Of a stretch of 31,512 nt of DNA, positions 1-7,765 are shown in pieces. The notes beneath the pieces are model-generated. The model had not been told where the DNA came from, made no database searches, and saw nothing but the letters and a program-made list of their open reading frames with translations. The stretch comes from Candidatus Neomicrothrix sp. UBA2131 (lineage in GTDB: Bacteria; Actinomycetota; Acidimicrobiia; Acidimicrobiales; MedAcidi-G1). The stretch is taken from assembly GCA_002329075.1 (NCBI GenBank), contig DCXR01000054.1, forward strand, positions 1 to 31,512. Direction: 5' to 3'. Each line of letters begins with the position of its first letter. The first letter of the stretch is position 1. The position numbers and the translations under genes were made by a program.

Positions 1-105
1 GAATGAACATTGGTGGCGGGAGGATGGGCTCGACCCGTCCAGGCAGGCGTAGGAGTTCAGAGGGACGCCCCGGCCCGTGATCTCCGACCGCTACGGTGCA
101 CCGCC
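1..105. other. Upstream intergenic stretch
   Basis: No gene is visible here. A TGA at 4-6 may be the stop codon of a gene lying left of the window. The reading frame of purL stays open upstream to a TTG at 10, but that stretch has no PurL-like sequence and I treat it as non-coding. The last part holds the putative purL -10 hexamer. Confidence 0.5.
92..97 (+). promoter_or_regulatory. Putative -10 element of purL (leaderless)
   Basis: TACGGT lies 8 bases before the GTG at 106. A start point about 7 bases after the hexamer would fall at the start codon, giving a leaderless mRNA. No convincing -35 element is seen. The same arrangement recurs at eight other genes in this window. Confidence 0.45.
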
Positions 106-2304
106 GTGAGCGAACCCCTCCATCGGGCACTCGGGCTGACCGACGACGAGGCTGCCGCCATCGACGGGATCCTCGGGCGGGCGGCCAACCCGCTGGAGTT
201 GGCCATGTACTCGGTGATGTGGTCGGAGCACTGCTCCTATAAGAGTTCCCGGATCCACCTCGGGCGGCTTCCGACCGAGGCGCCGTGGGTGCTCGTGGGC
301 CCCGGCGAGAACGCGGGCGTCGTCGACGTCGGCGACGGCATCGCCGCCGCCATCCGGATCGAGTCGCACAACCATCCGTCGGCGATCGAGCCCTACCAGG
401 GAGCGGCGACCGGGGTCGGCGGGATACTTCGCGACATCTTCACCATGGGTGCCCGTCCCATCGCCCTCATGGACCCACTGCGGTTCGGCCCCATCGACGA
501 CCCCCGCAGTCGCTGGATCGCCGAGGGGGTGGTCTCCGGCGTGTCCGGCTACGGCAACGCCGTCGGTGTGCCCACGGTCGGAGGCGAAACCGTCTTCGAC
601 GCCACCTACCGGGGCAACCCGCTCGTCAACGTGCTGTGCCTCGGCCTGCTTCCCACCGAGCGACTGGTGCTCGGCCAGGCCTCGGGCGTAGGCAACCTGG
701 CGGTCCTGCTGGGGTCCTCCACGGGCCGCGATGGCATCGGCGGTGTCAGCGTCCTCGCCTCGGCGGGCTTCTCCGAGGAAACCGACGCCGACAAGCGGCC
801 CAGCGTGCAGGTCGGTGACCCCTTCGAGGAGAAGCGCCTCATCGAGGCGTGCCTCGCCCTGCTCGACGAGGGGCTCGTGGTCGGCATCCAGGACCTCGGT
901 GGCGCCGGCCTCACATGTGCGACCAGCGAGACCGCCTCACGTGGTGGTGTCGGCATGGACGTCGACGTGTCGGCCGTACCGCGACGCGAGCCCGGCATGG
1001 AGCCCCACGAGGTCATGACCAGCGAGTCGCAGGAGCGCATGCTCGCAATCGTCGAACCCGACGGCCTCGACCGGGTCCGCGGGATCTGCGAACGCTGGGA
1101 GGTACGGGCCGCCGTCATCGGCCGCGTCACCGACGGCGGCGCCCTGCGGATCCTCGACGGATTCGACGGCGAGGTGCTGGCCGACGTACCAGCCGCATCA
1201 CTCCACGAGGACGCCCCCCTCTACGACCGTCCCCGCCAGGCGCCCGACGCCCCGCTCGGCCCGTCCGCCGACGATCTCGATGCACCGGACGACCCGGCCG
1301 TCGACCTGCTCGACCTGCTGGCCGACCCGGCATGGGTGTACCGCCAGTACGACCACCAACTGTTCCTCAACACCGTCGTGGGTCCCGGCGACGACGCCAC
1401 GGTCCTTCGGCTCAAGCACCCGGGCACCGGAGTCGACACCGGCCGCGGCCTGGCCCTCACCACCGACGGCAACCACCGCTGGTGCGCCGTCGATCCCCGA
1501 CGGGGCACGGCGATGCTGGTCGCCGAGTCGCTCCTGAACCTGGCCTGCGTAGGAGCCCGTCCGTTGGCGGTCGTCAACTGCCTCAACCTCGGCAACCCCG
1601 AGAATCCCGAGGTGATGTGGCAACTCTCCGAGGCCGTCGACGGCATGGCCTCTGCCTGCCGGGCCCTTGACGTGCCCGTGGTCGGCGGCAACGTCAGCCT
1701 CTACAACGAGTCGGCCGGTACCGACATCTATCCCACGCCGGTCATCGGCCTGCTCGGCATCGTCGACCGGCTCGACCGGCGCCCACCCGGGGCCACCCTC
1801 GTCGACGGGCATCGCCTTCTCCTGCTCGGTCCAGAGGCGGACGGGCTCGGCGGTTCCCGTTGGGGCGCCGCCCACGGTGCGCCGGGCGGACGGCTGCCCG
1901 ACCTCGACCTGACGATGGTGGCCGCAGTAGCCGAGTTGGTCCGGGGTCTGGTGATCGACGGTCTCGTCGACGGCGTGCACGACGTCTCGTCGGGCGGCCT
2001 CGGCGTGGCGCTTGCCGAGATGGCGGCCCGCTCCGGCATCGGGGTGCATGTCGCCCGGGTGTCCGACCACCGGGTCCTGTTCGGGGAGGCTCCCGGCCGG
2101 GTCGTCGTCGCCGTCCACCCGGACCGGCTCGTCGAGGTGCTCGAGCGGACCGGGGTGGCAGGCGTGCCGACCTCGCGTATCGGCCTGGCCGGCGGTGACC
2201 GGATCACGGTCAAGGGCCTGTTCGACATCGGGCTCGACGAGGTCACGACGGCGTTCACCGACCGGTTGCCCGAGGCGCTCGGTGTCGGCACCGCCAGCCG
2301 TTGA
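106..2304 (+). CDS. purL: Phosphoribosylformylglycinamidine synthase subunit PurL
   Basis: PurL converts FGAR to FGAM with ATP and glutamine-derived ammonia, the fourth step of purine synthesis. The product has 732 residues, the size of the small PurL that works with separate PurS and PurQ subunits; neither is in the window. The N-terminal signature with MWSEHCSYKSS (His about residue 42) and the ATP-site region GENAGVVDVG are typical, and two AIRS-like halves can be followed to the C terminus. I chose GTG 106 because family similarity begins just after it (SEPLHRALGL) and a -10-like hexamer sits 8 bases upstream. The frame is open further upstream, but that extension is unlike PurL. It is followed 41 bases later by purF and then purM, so it belongs to a purine gene cluster in the same direction. 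Confidence 0.96.
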   Translation: MSEPLHRALGLTDDEAAAIDGILGRAANPLELAMYSVMWSEHCSYKSSRIHLGRLPTEAPWVLVGPGENAGVVDVGDGIAAAIRIESHNHPSAIEPYQGAATGVGGILRDIFTMGARPIALMDPLRFGPIDDPRSRWIAEGVVSGVSGYGNAVGVPTVGGETVFDATYRGNPLVNVLCLGLLPTERLVLGQASGVGNLAVLLGSSTGRDGIGGVSVLASAGFSEETDADKRPSVQVGDPFEEKRLIEACLALLDEGLVVGIQDLGGAGLTCATSETASRGGVGMDVDVSAVPRREPGMEPHEVMTSESQERMLAIVEPDGLDRVRGICERWEVRAAVIGRVTDGGALRILDGFDGEVLADVPAASLHEDAPLYDRPRQAPDAPLGPSADDLDAPDDPAVDLLDLLADPAWVYRQYDHQLFLNTVVGPGDDATVLRLKHPGTGVDTGRGLALTTDGNHRWCAVDPRRGTAMLVAESLLNLACVGARPLAVVNCLNLGNPENPEVMWQLSEAVDGMASACRALDVPVVGGNVSLYNESAGTDIYPTPVIGLLGIVDRLDRRPPGATLVDGHRLLLLGPEADGLGGSRWGAAHGAPGGRLPDLDLTMVAAVAELVRGLVIDGLVDGVHDVSSGGLGVALAEMAARSGIGVHVARVSDHRVLFGEAPGRVVVAVHPDRLVEVLERTGVAGVPTSRIGLAGGDRITVKGLFDIGLDEVTTAFTDRLPEALGVGTASR

Positions 2305-2332
2305 CCATCCGGGCCGTGCCGATGACCACCGG

Positions 2333-2338
2333 TAGGCT
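2333..2338 (+). promoter_or_regulatory. Putative -10 element of purF (leaderless)
   Basis: TAGGCT is separated by 7 bases from the GTG at 2346. It supports that GTG over the in-frame starts at 2301 (TTG), 2316 (GTG) and 2322 (ATG). It suggests purF has its own promoter and is not only read through from purL. Confidence 0.5.
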
Positions 2339-2345
2339 GGCATCC

Positions 2346-3908
2346 GTGTCGAGTCCGTACCTCGCCCCCGATGAGCAGGACGAGTCGACCGACGACACCC
2401 CCAAGGAGGCCTGCGGAGTCTTCGGGGTGTTCGCCCCCGGCCAACCGGTCGCCCACCTCACCTACCTCGGCCTCTACGCCCTCCAGCACCGCGGCCAGGA
2501 ATCAGCCGGCATGGCGGTCAGCGACGGCGAAACGCTCACCGTCGTCAAGGAGATGGGCCTGGTCTCGAACGCCTTCGACGACCGGACACTCTCGGCCCTT
2601 TCCGGCGACCTTGCCATCGGCCACAACCGCTACTCGACGACCGGTTCGAGTACCTGGCGCAACGCCCAGCCCGTGTACCGAGGTGTCGACCACGTCGAGT
2701 TCGCCCTCGGCCACAACGGCAACCTGGTCAACACCGAGGCGTTGGCCGCCGAGGCCGGGATGCTGCCCGGCACCGTCACCTCCGACACCGACCTCATGGC
2801 CGAACTCCTCACCACATCTCTGCTCACCCGACACGACCTTGAGCCCGGCGAGGCGTTCGAGGCGGCACTGGCCGAGGTGCTGCCCCGGCTGAAGGGCGCC
2901 TTCTCACTCGTCTTCGCCGACCGTGAGCGCATCATCGGCGTACGCGACCCCAACGGGTTCCGGCCGCTGTGCCTGGGTCGCCTCGACGGGGGCTGGGTGC
3001 TCGCTTCCGAGTCGCCCGCCCTCGACGTGATAGGTGCACATTTGGTCCGCGAGCTCGAGCCCGGAGAGGTCGTCGTCATCGACCGCTCAGGTTGCCGGTC
3101 GCTGCACCCGTTCCCCCACGACGAGGTCGATCCCCGTCTCTGTCTCTTCGAGTTCATCTACTTCGCCAGGCCCGACAGCGTCCTCTACGGGCAGAGCGTC
3201 CACCATGCGCGTGTCCGGATGGGAGAGGCGCTCGCCGAACAGGCGCCGGTAGATGCCGACCTGGTGATGGGCGTGCCCGAGTCGGGCATTCCGGCGGCCG
3301 AGGGCTATGCACGCCGGTCCGGCATCAACTTCGGCCACGGCCTCGTGAAGAACCGCTACATCGGTCGCACGTTCATCGCCCCGACGCAGGCCCTGAGATC
3401 GGCGGCTGTGCGCATGAAGCTCAACCCGCTGCGGGACAACATCGAGGACCAGCGCCTGATCGTCGTCGATGATTCGATCGTGCGGGGCACCACGACCCGG
3501 TCGATGGTGCGCATGCTGCGCGATGCCGGGGCGAAGGAGGTCCACCTGCGCGTGTCGTCACCGCCCTACCGCTGGCCGTGCTTCTACGGCATGGACACCG
3601 GTTCCCGCGGCGAGTTGCTGGCGGCCAACCTCACGGTCGACGAGATCCGCGAGTACCTCGATGTCGATTCGCTCACCTACCTGTCGCTCGACCAACTGCT
3701 CGAGGCCACGGGGACCGTCGGCGCCGGCTTCTGCTCCGCCTGCCTGACAGGTGACTACCCGATCGAGATTCCCACCAACCTCTCGAAGCAGATGCTCGAT
3801 CACCCCGACGATTCATCGGTGCCGGAACGGGCCATGCCCGTGCTGGTCGACGATCCTGAGGGCGGGTTGCCCGTCGAGGACGCTGCCCGGCTCTTCGACC
3901 GCACCTGA
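2346..3908 (+). CDS. purF: Amidophosphoribosyltransferase PurF, iron-sulfur type
   Basis: PurF makes phosphoribosylamine from PRPP and glutamine, the committed step of purine synthesis. The 520-residue product starts with a 22-residue propeptide before Cys23 (EACGVFGVF), the expected N-terminal nucleophile of the glutaminase domain after processing. The PRPP-binding loop VVDDSIVRGTT lies at 373-383. Four cysteines occupy the places of the [4Fe-4S] ligands of the Bacillus-type enzyme: Cys266 (RLCLFEF), Cys412 (WPCFYGMD), and Cys463 and Cys466 (FCSACLTGDYP). A bound cluster is therefore expected. Start choice rests on the -10-like hexamer 7 bases upstream and on a propeptide of normal length. 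purM follows after 7 bases, so the two are probably co-transcribed. Confidence 0.96.
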   Translation: MSSPYLAPDEQDESTDDTPKEACGVFGVFAPGQPVAHLTYLGLYALQHRGQESAGMAVSDGETLTVVKEMGLVSNAFDDRTLSALSGDLAIGHNRYSTTGSSTWRNAQPVYRGVDHVEFALGHNGNLVNTEALAAEAGMLPGTVTSDTDLMAELLTTSLLTRHDLEPGEAFEAALAEVLPRLKGAFSLVFADRERIIGVRDPNGFRPLCLGRLDGGWVLASESPALDVIGAHLVRELEPGEVVVIDRSGCRSLHPFPHDEVDPRLCLFEFIYFARPDSVLYGQSVHHARVRMGEALAEQAPVDADLVMGVPESGIPAAEGYARRSGINFGHGLVKNRYIGRTFIAPTQALRSAAVRMKLNPLRDNIEDQRLIVVDDSIVRGTTTRSMVRMLRDAGAKEVHLRVSSPPYRWPCFYGMDTGSRGELLAANLTVDEIREYLDVDSLTYLSLDQLLEATGTVGAGFCSACLTGDYPIEIPTNLSKQMLDHPDDSSVPERAMPVLVDDPEGGLPVEDAARLFDRT

Positions 3909-3915
3909 GGCGGCC

Positions 3916-4950
3916 GTGGCCGAGGACTACCGGTCGGCAGGTGTCGACATCGATGCCGGCGAGGATGCCGTGCGGCGCATCGTCCCCCACGTGCGTTCCA
4001 CCTACCGGCCGGAGGTGATCGGCGACATCGGTGGATTCGGCGGCCTCTTCGACATCGGCAGGGCGGGTTTTCGCGACCCTCTGCTCGTGTCTACGACCGA
4101 CGGTGTCGGGACCAAGGCCGAGATCGCCCGTCAGACGAACCGGTTCGACACGATCGGACGCGACCTCGTCGCCATGTGCGTCGATGACCTGGTGTGCGTA
4201 GGTGCCGCACCGCTGTTCTTCCTCGACTACGTGGCGGTCGGCCGACTCGACCCCGCGGCCATGGAGCAACTGGTGGCGGGAATCGCCGCCGGCTGCAGGG
4301 AGGCCGGCTGTGCGCTGATCGGCGGAGAGATGGCCGAGCACCCCGGGGTGATGGAAGCCGACCAGTTCGACCTGGTCGGCTTCTCGGTTGGTGCTGTCGA
4401 GCGCGACGATGTACTCGACGGCGGCAGCGTGGCCGCCGGCGACACCCTCGTCGGGATCGAGTCGCCGAACCTGCGCTCCAACGGCTTCTCGCTTGCCCGG
4501 CGCCTCGTGTTCGACGTCGCCGACCGATCGCTCGACGCCCCTGCCTGGGAGGGTGCGGAGACGTCCCTGGCCGATGAGTTGCTGGCTCCGAGCGTGATCT
4601 ACGCCCCGGCGGTGGTGGCCGCCCTCGCCGCCCATGAGGTCCACGCCGTCGCCCACGTCACGGGCGGCGGCCTGTCCGGCAACCTGGCCCGGGTGCTCGG
4701 CGACACCGTTGATGCGGTCGTCGACACGGCGGCGTGGGAGGTGCCCCGGATCTTCTGCGAGCTCCAGGCCATGGGAGGTGTCACCGACGACGAGATGTCT
4801 CGGGTGTTCAACCTCGGGATCGGCATGGTGCTGGCGGTCCCCGGCCACGAGGCCGACGCCGTCATCGGCACACTTGGGGCCCACGACCGTCCGGCACGGA
4901 TCATCGGCGAACTGGTCGAAGGCTCCGGTCTCGTCGACCTGCGCCGATAG
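3916..4950 (+). CDS. purM: Phosphoribosylformylglycinamidine cyclo-ligase PurM (AIR synthetase)
   Basis: PurM closes the imidazole ring of FGAM with ATP to give AIR, the fifth step of purine synthesis. The product has 344 residues, normal for the family. It begins with the characteristic YRSAGVDIDAG and carries STTDGVGTK and an IGGEMAEHPGV segment matching the GGETAEMPG signature of other bacteria, here with Met and His replacements. The GTG at 3916 is chosen because similarity begins directly after it; the frame is open upstream only as a shadow of purF. It lies 7 bases after purF and no -10-like hexamer precedes it, which fits expression as the second gene of a purF-purM transcript. Its TAG stop codon doubles as part of the putative pyrE promoter. 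Confidence 0.95.
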   Translation: MAEDYRSAGVDIDAGEDAVRRIVPHVRSTYRPEVIGDIGGFGGLFDIGRAGFRDPLLVSTTDGVGTKAEIARQTNRFDTIGRDLVAMCVDDLVCVGAAPLFFLDYVAVGRLDPAAMEQLVAGIAAGCREAGCALIGGEMAEHPGVMEADQFDLVGFSVGAVERDDVLDGGSVAAGDTLVGIESPNLRSNGFSLARRLVFDVADRSLDAPAWEGAETSLADELLAPSVIYAPAVVAALAAHEVHAVAHVTGGGLSGNLARVLGDTVDAVVDTAAWEVPRIFCELQAMGGVTDDEMSRVFNLGIGMVLAVPGHEADAVIGTLGAHDRPARIIGELVEGSGLVDLRR

Positions 4951-4953
4951 GTT
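4948..4953 (+). promoter_or_regulatory. Putative -10 element of pyrE overlapping the purM stop codon
   Basis: TAGGTT begins with the TAG stop of purM (4948-4950) and ends 7 bases before the GTG at 4961. If used, pyrE has a leaderless start with its promoter embedded in the end of purM. Confidence 0.45.
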
Positions 4954-4960
4954 CGAAGCC

Positions 4961-5527
4961 GTGGCAGAGGCGTCCTCCGGTCCGAATCAGGCACTCATCG
5001 ACCACCTGTTGGCGCATGCGGTCCAGACCGGCGACTTCGTCCTGAAGAGCGGACGCAGGAGCACGTGGTTCTGCGACGGCAAGCAGACGGTCTGCCGGTC
5101 CGAGGGACTGCTCCTCGTCGCCGACGCTGCGCTCGAGGCCATCCCCGACGACGTGACGGCCATCGGTGGCCTCACCGCCGGGGCCGACCCGGTGGCGTTC
5201 GGCATCGCAGCGGTCGCTGCCACCCGGGGGCGCTCGCTGCGGTCGTTCAGCATCCGCAAGGAGTCGAAGGGCCATGGCGTCGAGGGGCGCCTGGCGGGCG
5301 CCCTCGAGTCCGGTGACCGGGTCGTCATCTGCGAAGACGTGGTCACCAGGGGCGCATCCCCGCTCGAGGCTGCCGAGGTGGTCCGGGCCCTGGGCGCCGA
5401 GCCGGTGATGATCCTCCCGGTCGTCGACCGCGGTGGCACCTGTGGGGCGCTGGCAGAGGCGGCAGGCATCGCCTTCCACCCGCTCGTCACCGCACTGGAT
5501 CTGGGCTTTCCCTACGAGGGTTCCTGA
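4961..5527 (+). CDS. pyrE: Orotate phosphoribosyltransferase PyrE
   Basis: PyrE joins orotate to PRPP to give OMP in pyrimidine synthesis. The 188-residue product has the type I phosphoribosyltransferase fold signatures. The PRPP loop VVICEDVVTRGAS is at 121-133, and the flexible catalytic loop with RKESKGHG is at 99-106. The N-terminal FVLKSGRRSTWFCDGK matches the substrate-binding start of PyrE. GTG 4961 is 10 bases past the purM stop and 7 bases past a -10-like hexamer. Adjacency of purine and pyrimidine genes suggests shared demand for nucleotides, though each may have its own promoter. Confidence 0.93.
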   Translation: MAEASSGPNQALIDHLLAHAVQTGDFVLKSGRRSTWFCDGKQTVCRSEGLLLVADAALEAIPDDVTAIGGLTAGADPVAFGIAAVAATRGRSLRSFSIRKESKGHGVEGRLAGALESGDRVVICEDVVTRGASPLEAAEVVRALGAEPVMILPVVDRGGTCGALAEAAGIAFHPLVTALDLGFPYEGS

Positions 5528-5553
5528 CGCGGGCATAGCCGTTGGCCGACCCG

Positions 5554-5559
5554 TAGGCT
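5554..5559 (+). promoter_or_regulatory. Putative -10 element of the malic enzyme gene (leaderless)
   Basis: TAGGCT is followed by 8 bases and then the ATG at 5568. It is identical in sequence to the purF hexamer. It favours ATG 5568 over upstream in-frame starts that overlap pyrE. Confidence 0.45.
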
Positions 5560-5567
5560 CAGTCCCC

Positions 5568-6971
5568 ATGCCCTACCTGCCGACTGCCGCCTATTCGATC
5601 GACCTTCACGTCGAGCTGGCCAACGTGCCCAACACCCTGGGTCGGCTGGCAACCGCCATCGGCGCAGCCGGTGCCAACATCGTGTCGATGGGCGGATTCG
5701 ACGTACGAGGCGACGTCCTCGTCAACGACGTGGTCGTCAACTGCAGCGACGAGGACCATGCCAACCGCGTGGTTGCCGCAGTCGAGGCCCTCGAAGGCGT
5801 CGATCTCATGTTCTGGTACGACCGCACGTTCCACATGCACGAGGGCGGCAAGATCGAGGTGCTTCCGCTGGCACCGGTCAGCGACATGCACGACCTGTCG
5901 ATGGCATACACGCCGGGCGTCGCCCGTATCTGCATGGCCATCCACGACGATCCCCGCCGGGCCCACGACCTCACCATCAAGAAGAACACGGTCGCCATCG
6001 TCTCCGACGGCTCGGCGGTTCTTGGCCTGGGCGACATCGGTCCGGAGGCGGCAATGCCGGTGATGGAGGGCAAGGCGCTGTTGTTCAAGGAGTTCGCCGG
6101 CGTCGATGCGTTCCCGGTGTGCATCAACACCAGTTCATCCGAGGAGATCATCGAGACGGTCATCCGCCTGGCTCCCACGTTCGGTGGCATCAACCTCGAG
6201 GACATCAAGGCGCCGGGTGCGTTCGAGGTCGAGCAGGCGCTCAAGGAGGCGCTCGACATCCCGGTGTTCCACGACGATCAACACGGAACGGCCGTGGTCA
6301 CGTTGGCGGCGCTGTGGAACTCGCTGAAGTTGACCGGCCGCGACATCGGCGACCTGTCGGTTGTGATCTCGGGGGTCGGCGCCGCGGGCATGGCCGTCGG
6401 CAGGATCCTGATAGACGCCGGGGTCGGCGAGATCGTCGGCGTCGACAGCGTCGGTGCCGTCTACGGGGGACGGGGCGACCTGAACGAGTCCAAGGAGTGG
6501 TTCGCCGCCAACACGAACCCCGACCGCAGGATGGGGACCGTCCATGACGTGCTCCACGGTGTCGACGCCTTCATCGGCCTCAGCGCACCCGACCTGCTCA
6601 CGGCGGCCGACCTGCGCAACATGGCTCCTGAACCGCTGGTGTTCGCAATGGCCAACCCGAATCCGGAGATCCGGCCCGAGGAGGCCGACGGGCTCGCAGC
6701 CGTGATGGCGACCGGTCGCAGCGACTACCCGAACCAGATCAACAACGTGCTGGCGTTTCCGGGGATCTTCCGGGGTGCCCTCGACGCCGGCGCCACCGAC
6801 ATCACCGAGAACATGAAGTTGGCGGCTGCCCTGGCGATCGCCGACTCTGTGTCCGACGACGAGTTGTCGCCGAAGTTCGTGGTGCCGTCGGTGTTCGACA
6901 AGTCGGTGCCGATGGTCGTCGCCGCAGCCGTGGCCGAGGCCGCCGTCGCCGACGGGGTGTGCCGCTCCTGA
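5568..6971 (+). CDS. NAD(P)-dependent malic enzyme with N-terminal ACT domain
   Basis: This enzyme oxidatively decarboxylates malate to pyruvate, linking the citric acid cycle to pyruvate and NAD(P)H supply. Of 467 residues, about 1-85 form an ACT-like regulatory domain (IDLHVELANVPNTLGRLATAI). The catalytic part follows, with Tyr114 in the YTPGVA motif, Lys169 in MEGKALLFKEFAG, metal-site residues Glu211-Asp212 (NLEDIKAPG) and FHDDQHGTA near 234-241. A Rossmann segment VVISGVGAAGMAVG binds the dinucleotide. Its length resembles short bacterial malic enzymes, some of which also carry an ACT domain. The ACT domain suggests allosteric control by a small molecule, possibly an amino acid; the ligand is unknown. 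The last codons overlap the start of the next gene by 13 bases. Confidence 0.92.
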   Translation: MPYLPTAAYSIDLHVELANVPNTLGRLATAIGAAGANIVSMGGFDVRGDVLVNDVVVNCSDEDHANRVVAAVEALEGVDLMFWYDRTFHMHEGGKIEVLPLAPVSDMHDLSMAYTPGVARICMAIHDDPRRAHDLTIKKNTVAIVSDGSAVLGLGDIGPEAAMPVMEGKALLFKEFAGVDAFPVCINTSSSEEIIETVIRLAPTFGGINLEDIKAPGAFEVEQALKEALDIPVFHDDQHGTAVVTLAALWNSLKLTGRDIGDLSVVISGVGAAGMAVGRILIDAGVGEIVGVDSVGAVYGGRGDLNESKEWFAANTNPDRRMGTVHDVLHGVDAFIGLSAPDLLTAADLRNMAPEPLVFAMANPNPEIRPEEADGLAAVMATGRSDYPNQINNVLAFPGIFRGALDAGATDITENMKLAAALAIADSVSDDELSPKFVVPSVFDKSVPMVVAAAVAEAAVADGVCRS

Positions 6972-7732
6972 GCGCCTTCGATGGCCGGGTCCCCTTTCCG
7001 GGGCAGTGGCGTGCCGTCACCTTCGACCTCTGGAACACGCTTCTCGTGAGCGTGCCGGGTGCCGTCGAAGTTCGCCTGGCGGCCTGGCGCCAGGTGGTCG
7101 ACGAACGCGGCCTCGACCTCTCGGCCGACCTTCTGCGGTCGGTCGTGGAGTTGTTCCCGGCGCGCTTCGAGGACGAGTGGCGGGCCGGTCGCCAGTACGG
7201 GACCTCGCAGGCGCTGGACGACGCCTTCCGGGCGTTCGCCGGACGGATAGGTCCAGCCGACGAGACAGCCCTGTCAGAGGCCTTCGAGGCTGCCTCGTAC
7301 CATCTCGAGGTGGGTGCCGTCGAGGGTGGGGCGGCCACGCTGGCGACCCTGGCCGCCGCAGGGATCCCGATCGGCCTGGTCAGCGACACCTCGCTGGCCG
7401 GGGGTCGCCACCTGCGCGGCTACCTGGAGGACCACGGGCTGCTCGACCACATGGACCACTGCTCGTTTTCCGACGAGGTGGGCGTCTACAAGCCGGATGC
7501 GAAGATCTTCCGGGACTGCCTGGCCGGCCTCGGCATCGACGACCCGACCGGGGTCGTGCATGTAGGCGACCTGCGCCGCACCGATGTGGCGGGCGCCTGG
7601 AAGTTGGGTATGACGACGGTCCGGTTCCGCGGAGTCGTGGACGACGCCGACCGGTCAGAAGGCTCCGAGGCGCACCATGTCATCGACCGCCTGACCGATC
7701 TGCCGGCGCTGCTGGGGGTGGCGGGCGGGTAG
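6959..7732 (+). CDS. HAD-superfamily hydrolase
   Basis: A 257-residue member of the haloacid dehalogenase superfamily, subfamily I by its helical cap between motifs I and II. Motif I is FDLWNTL with nucleophile Asp23; motif II is VSDTS (141-145), motif III Lys178 in YKPDAKIF, and motif IV GDLRRTD with Asp204 and Asp209. The residue two after the nucleophile is Trp25 rather than the usual Asp acid/base of phosphatases, as in some dehalogenase-like members. The substrate cannot be told from sequence. GTG 6959 lies inside the end of the malic enzyme gene (13-base overlap), which implies translational coupling and one transcript. It could be a metabolite phosphatase or a repair-type enzyme. Confidence 0.85.
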   Translation: MPLLSAFDGRVPFPGQWRAVTFDLWNTLLVSVPGAVEVRLAAWRQVVDERGLDLSADLLRSVVELFPARFEDEWRAGRQYGTSQALDDAFRAFAGRIGPADETALSEAFEAASYHLEVGAVEGGAATLATLAAAGIPIGLVSDTSLAGGRHLRGYLEDHGLLDHMDHCSFSDEVGVYKPDAKIFRDCLAGLGIDDPTGVVHVGDLRRTDVAGAWKLGMTTVRFRGVVDDADRSEGSEAHHVIDRLTDLPALLGVAGG

Positions 7733-7746
7733 CACCCGGGTCAGGC

Positions 7747-7764
7747 CAGGTCGGTGATGACCTG
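7747..7764. terminator. Short hairpin between convergent genes
   Basis: CAGGTC and GACCTG form a perfect 6-bp stem with a 6-base loop in the 33-base gap between the HAD gene (plus) and the P450 gene (minus). It could serve both directions. No T-run follows, so confidence is low. Confidence 0.3.
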
Positions 7765-7765
7765 T

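Noticed and set aside
10..105. N-terminal extension of PurL to the TTG at 10
   Set aside because: No PurL similarity in this part; GTG 106 starts the conserved protein and has a -10-like hexamer in front.
3673..4884. Minus-strand frame of 403 codons opposite purM
   Set aside because: It is a shadow of purF/purM codon structure, with no motif and His/Gly/Arg-rich composition. The same holds for antisense frames at 1198-2343, 7754-8890, 12288-13400, 15370-16503 and 21557-22603.
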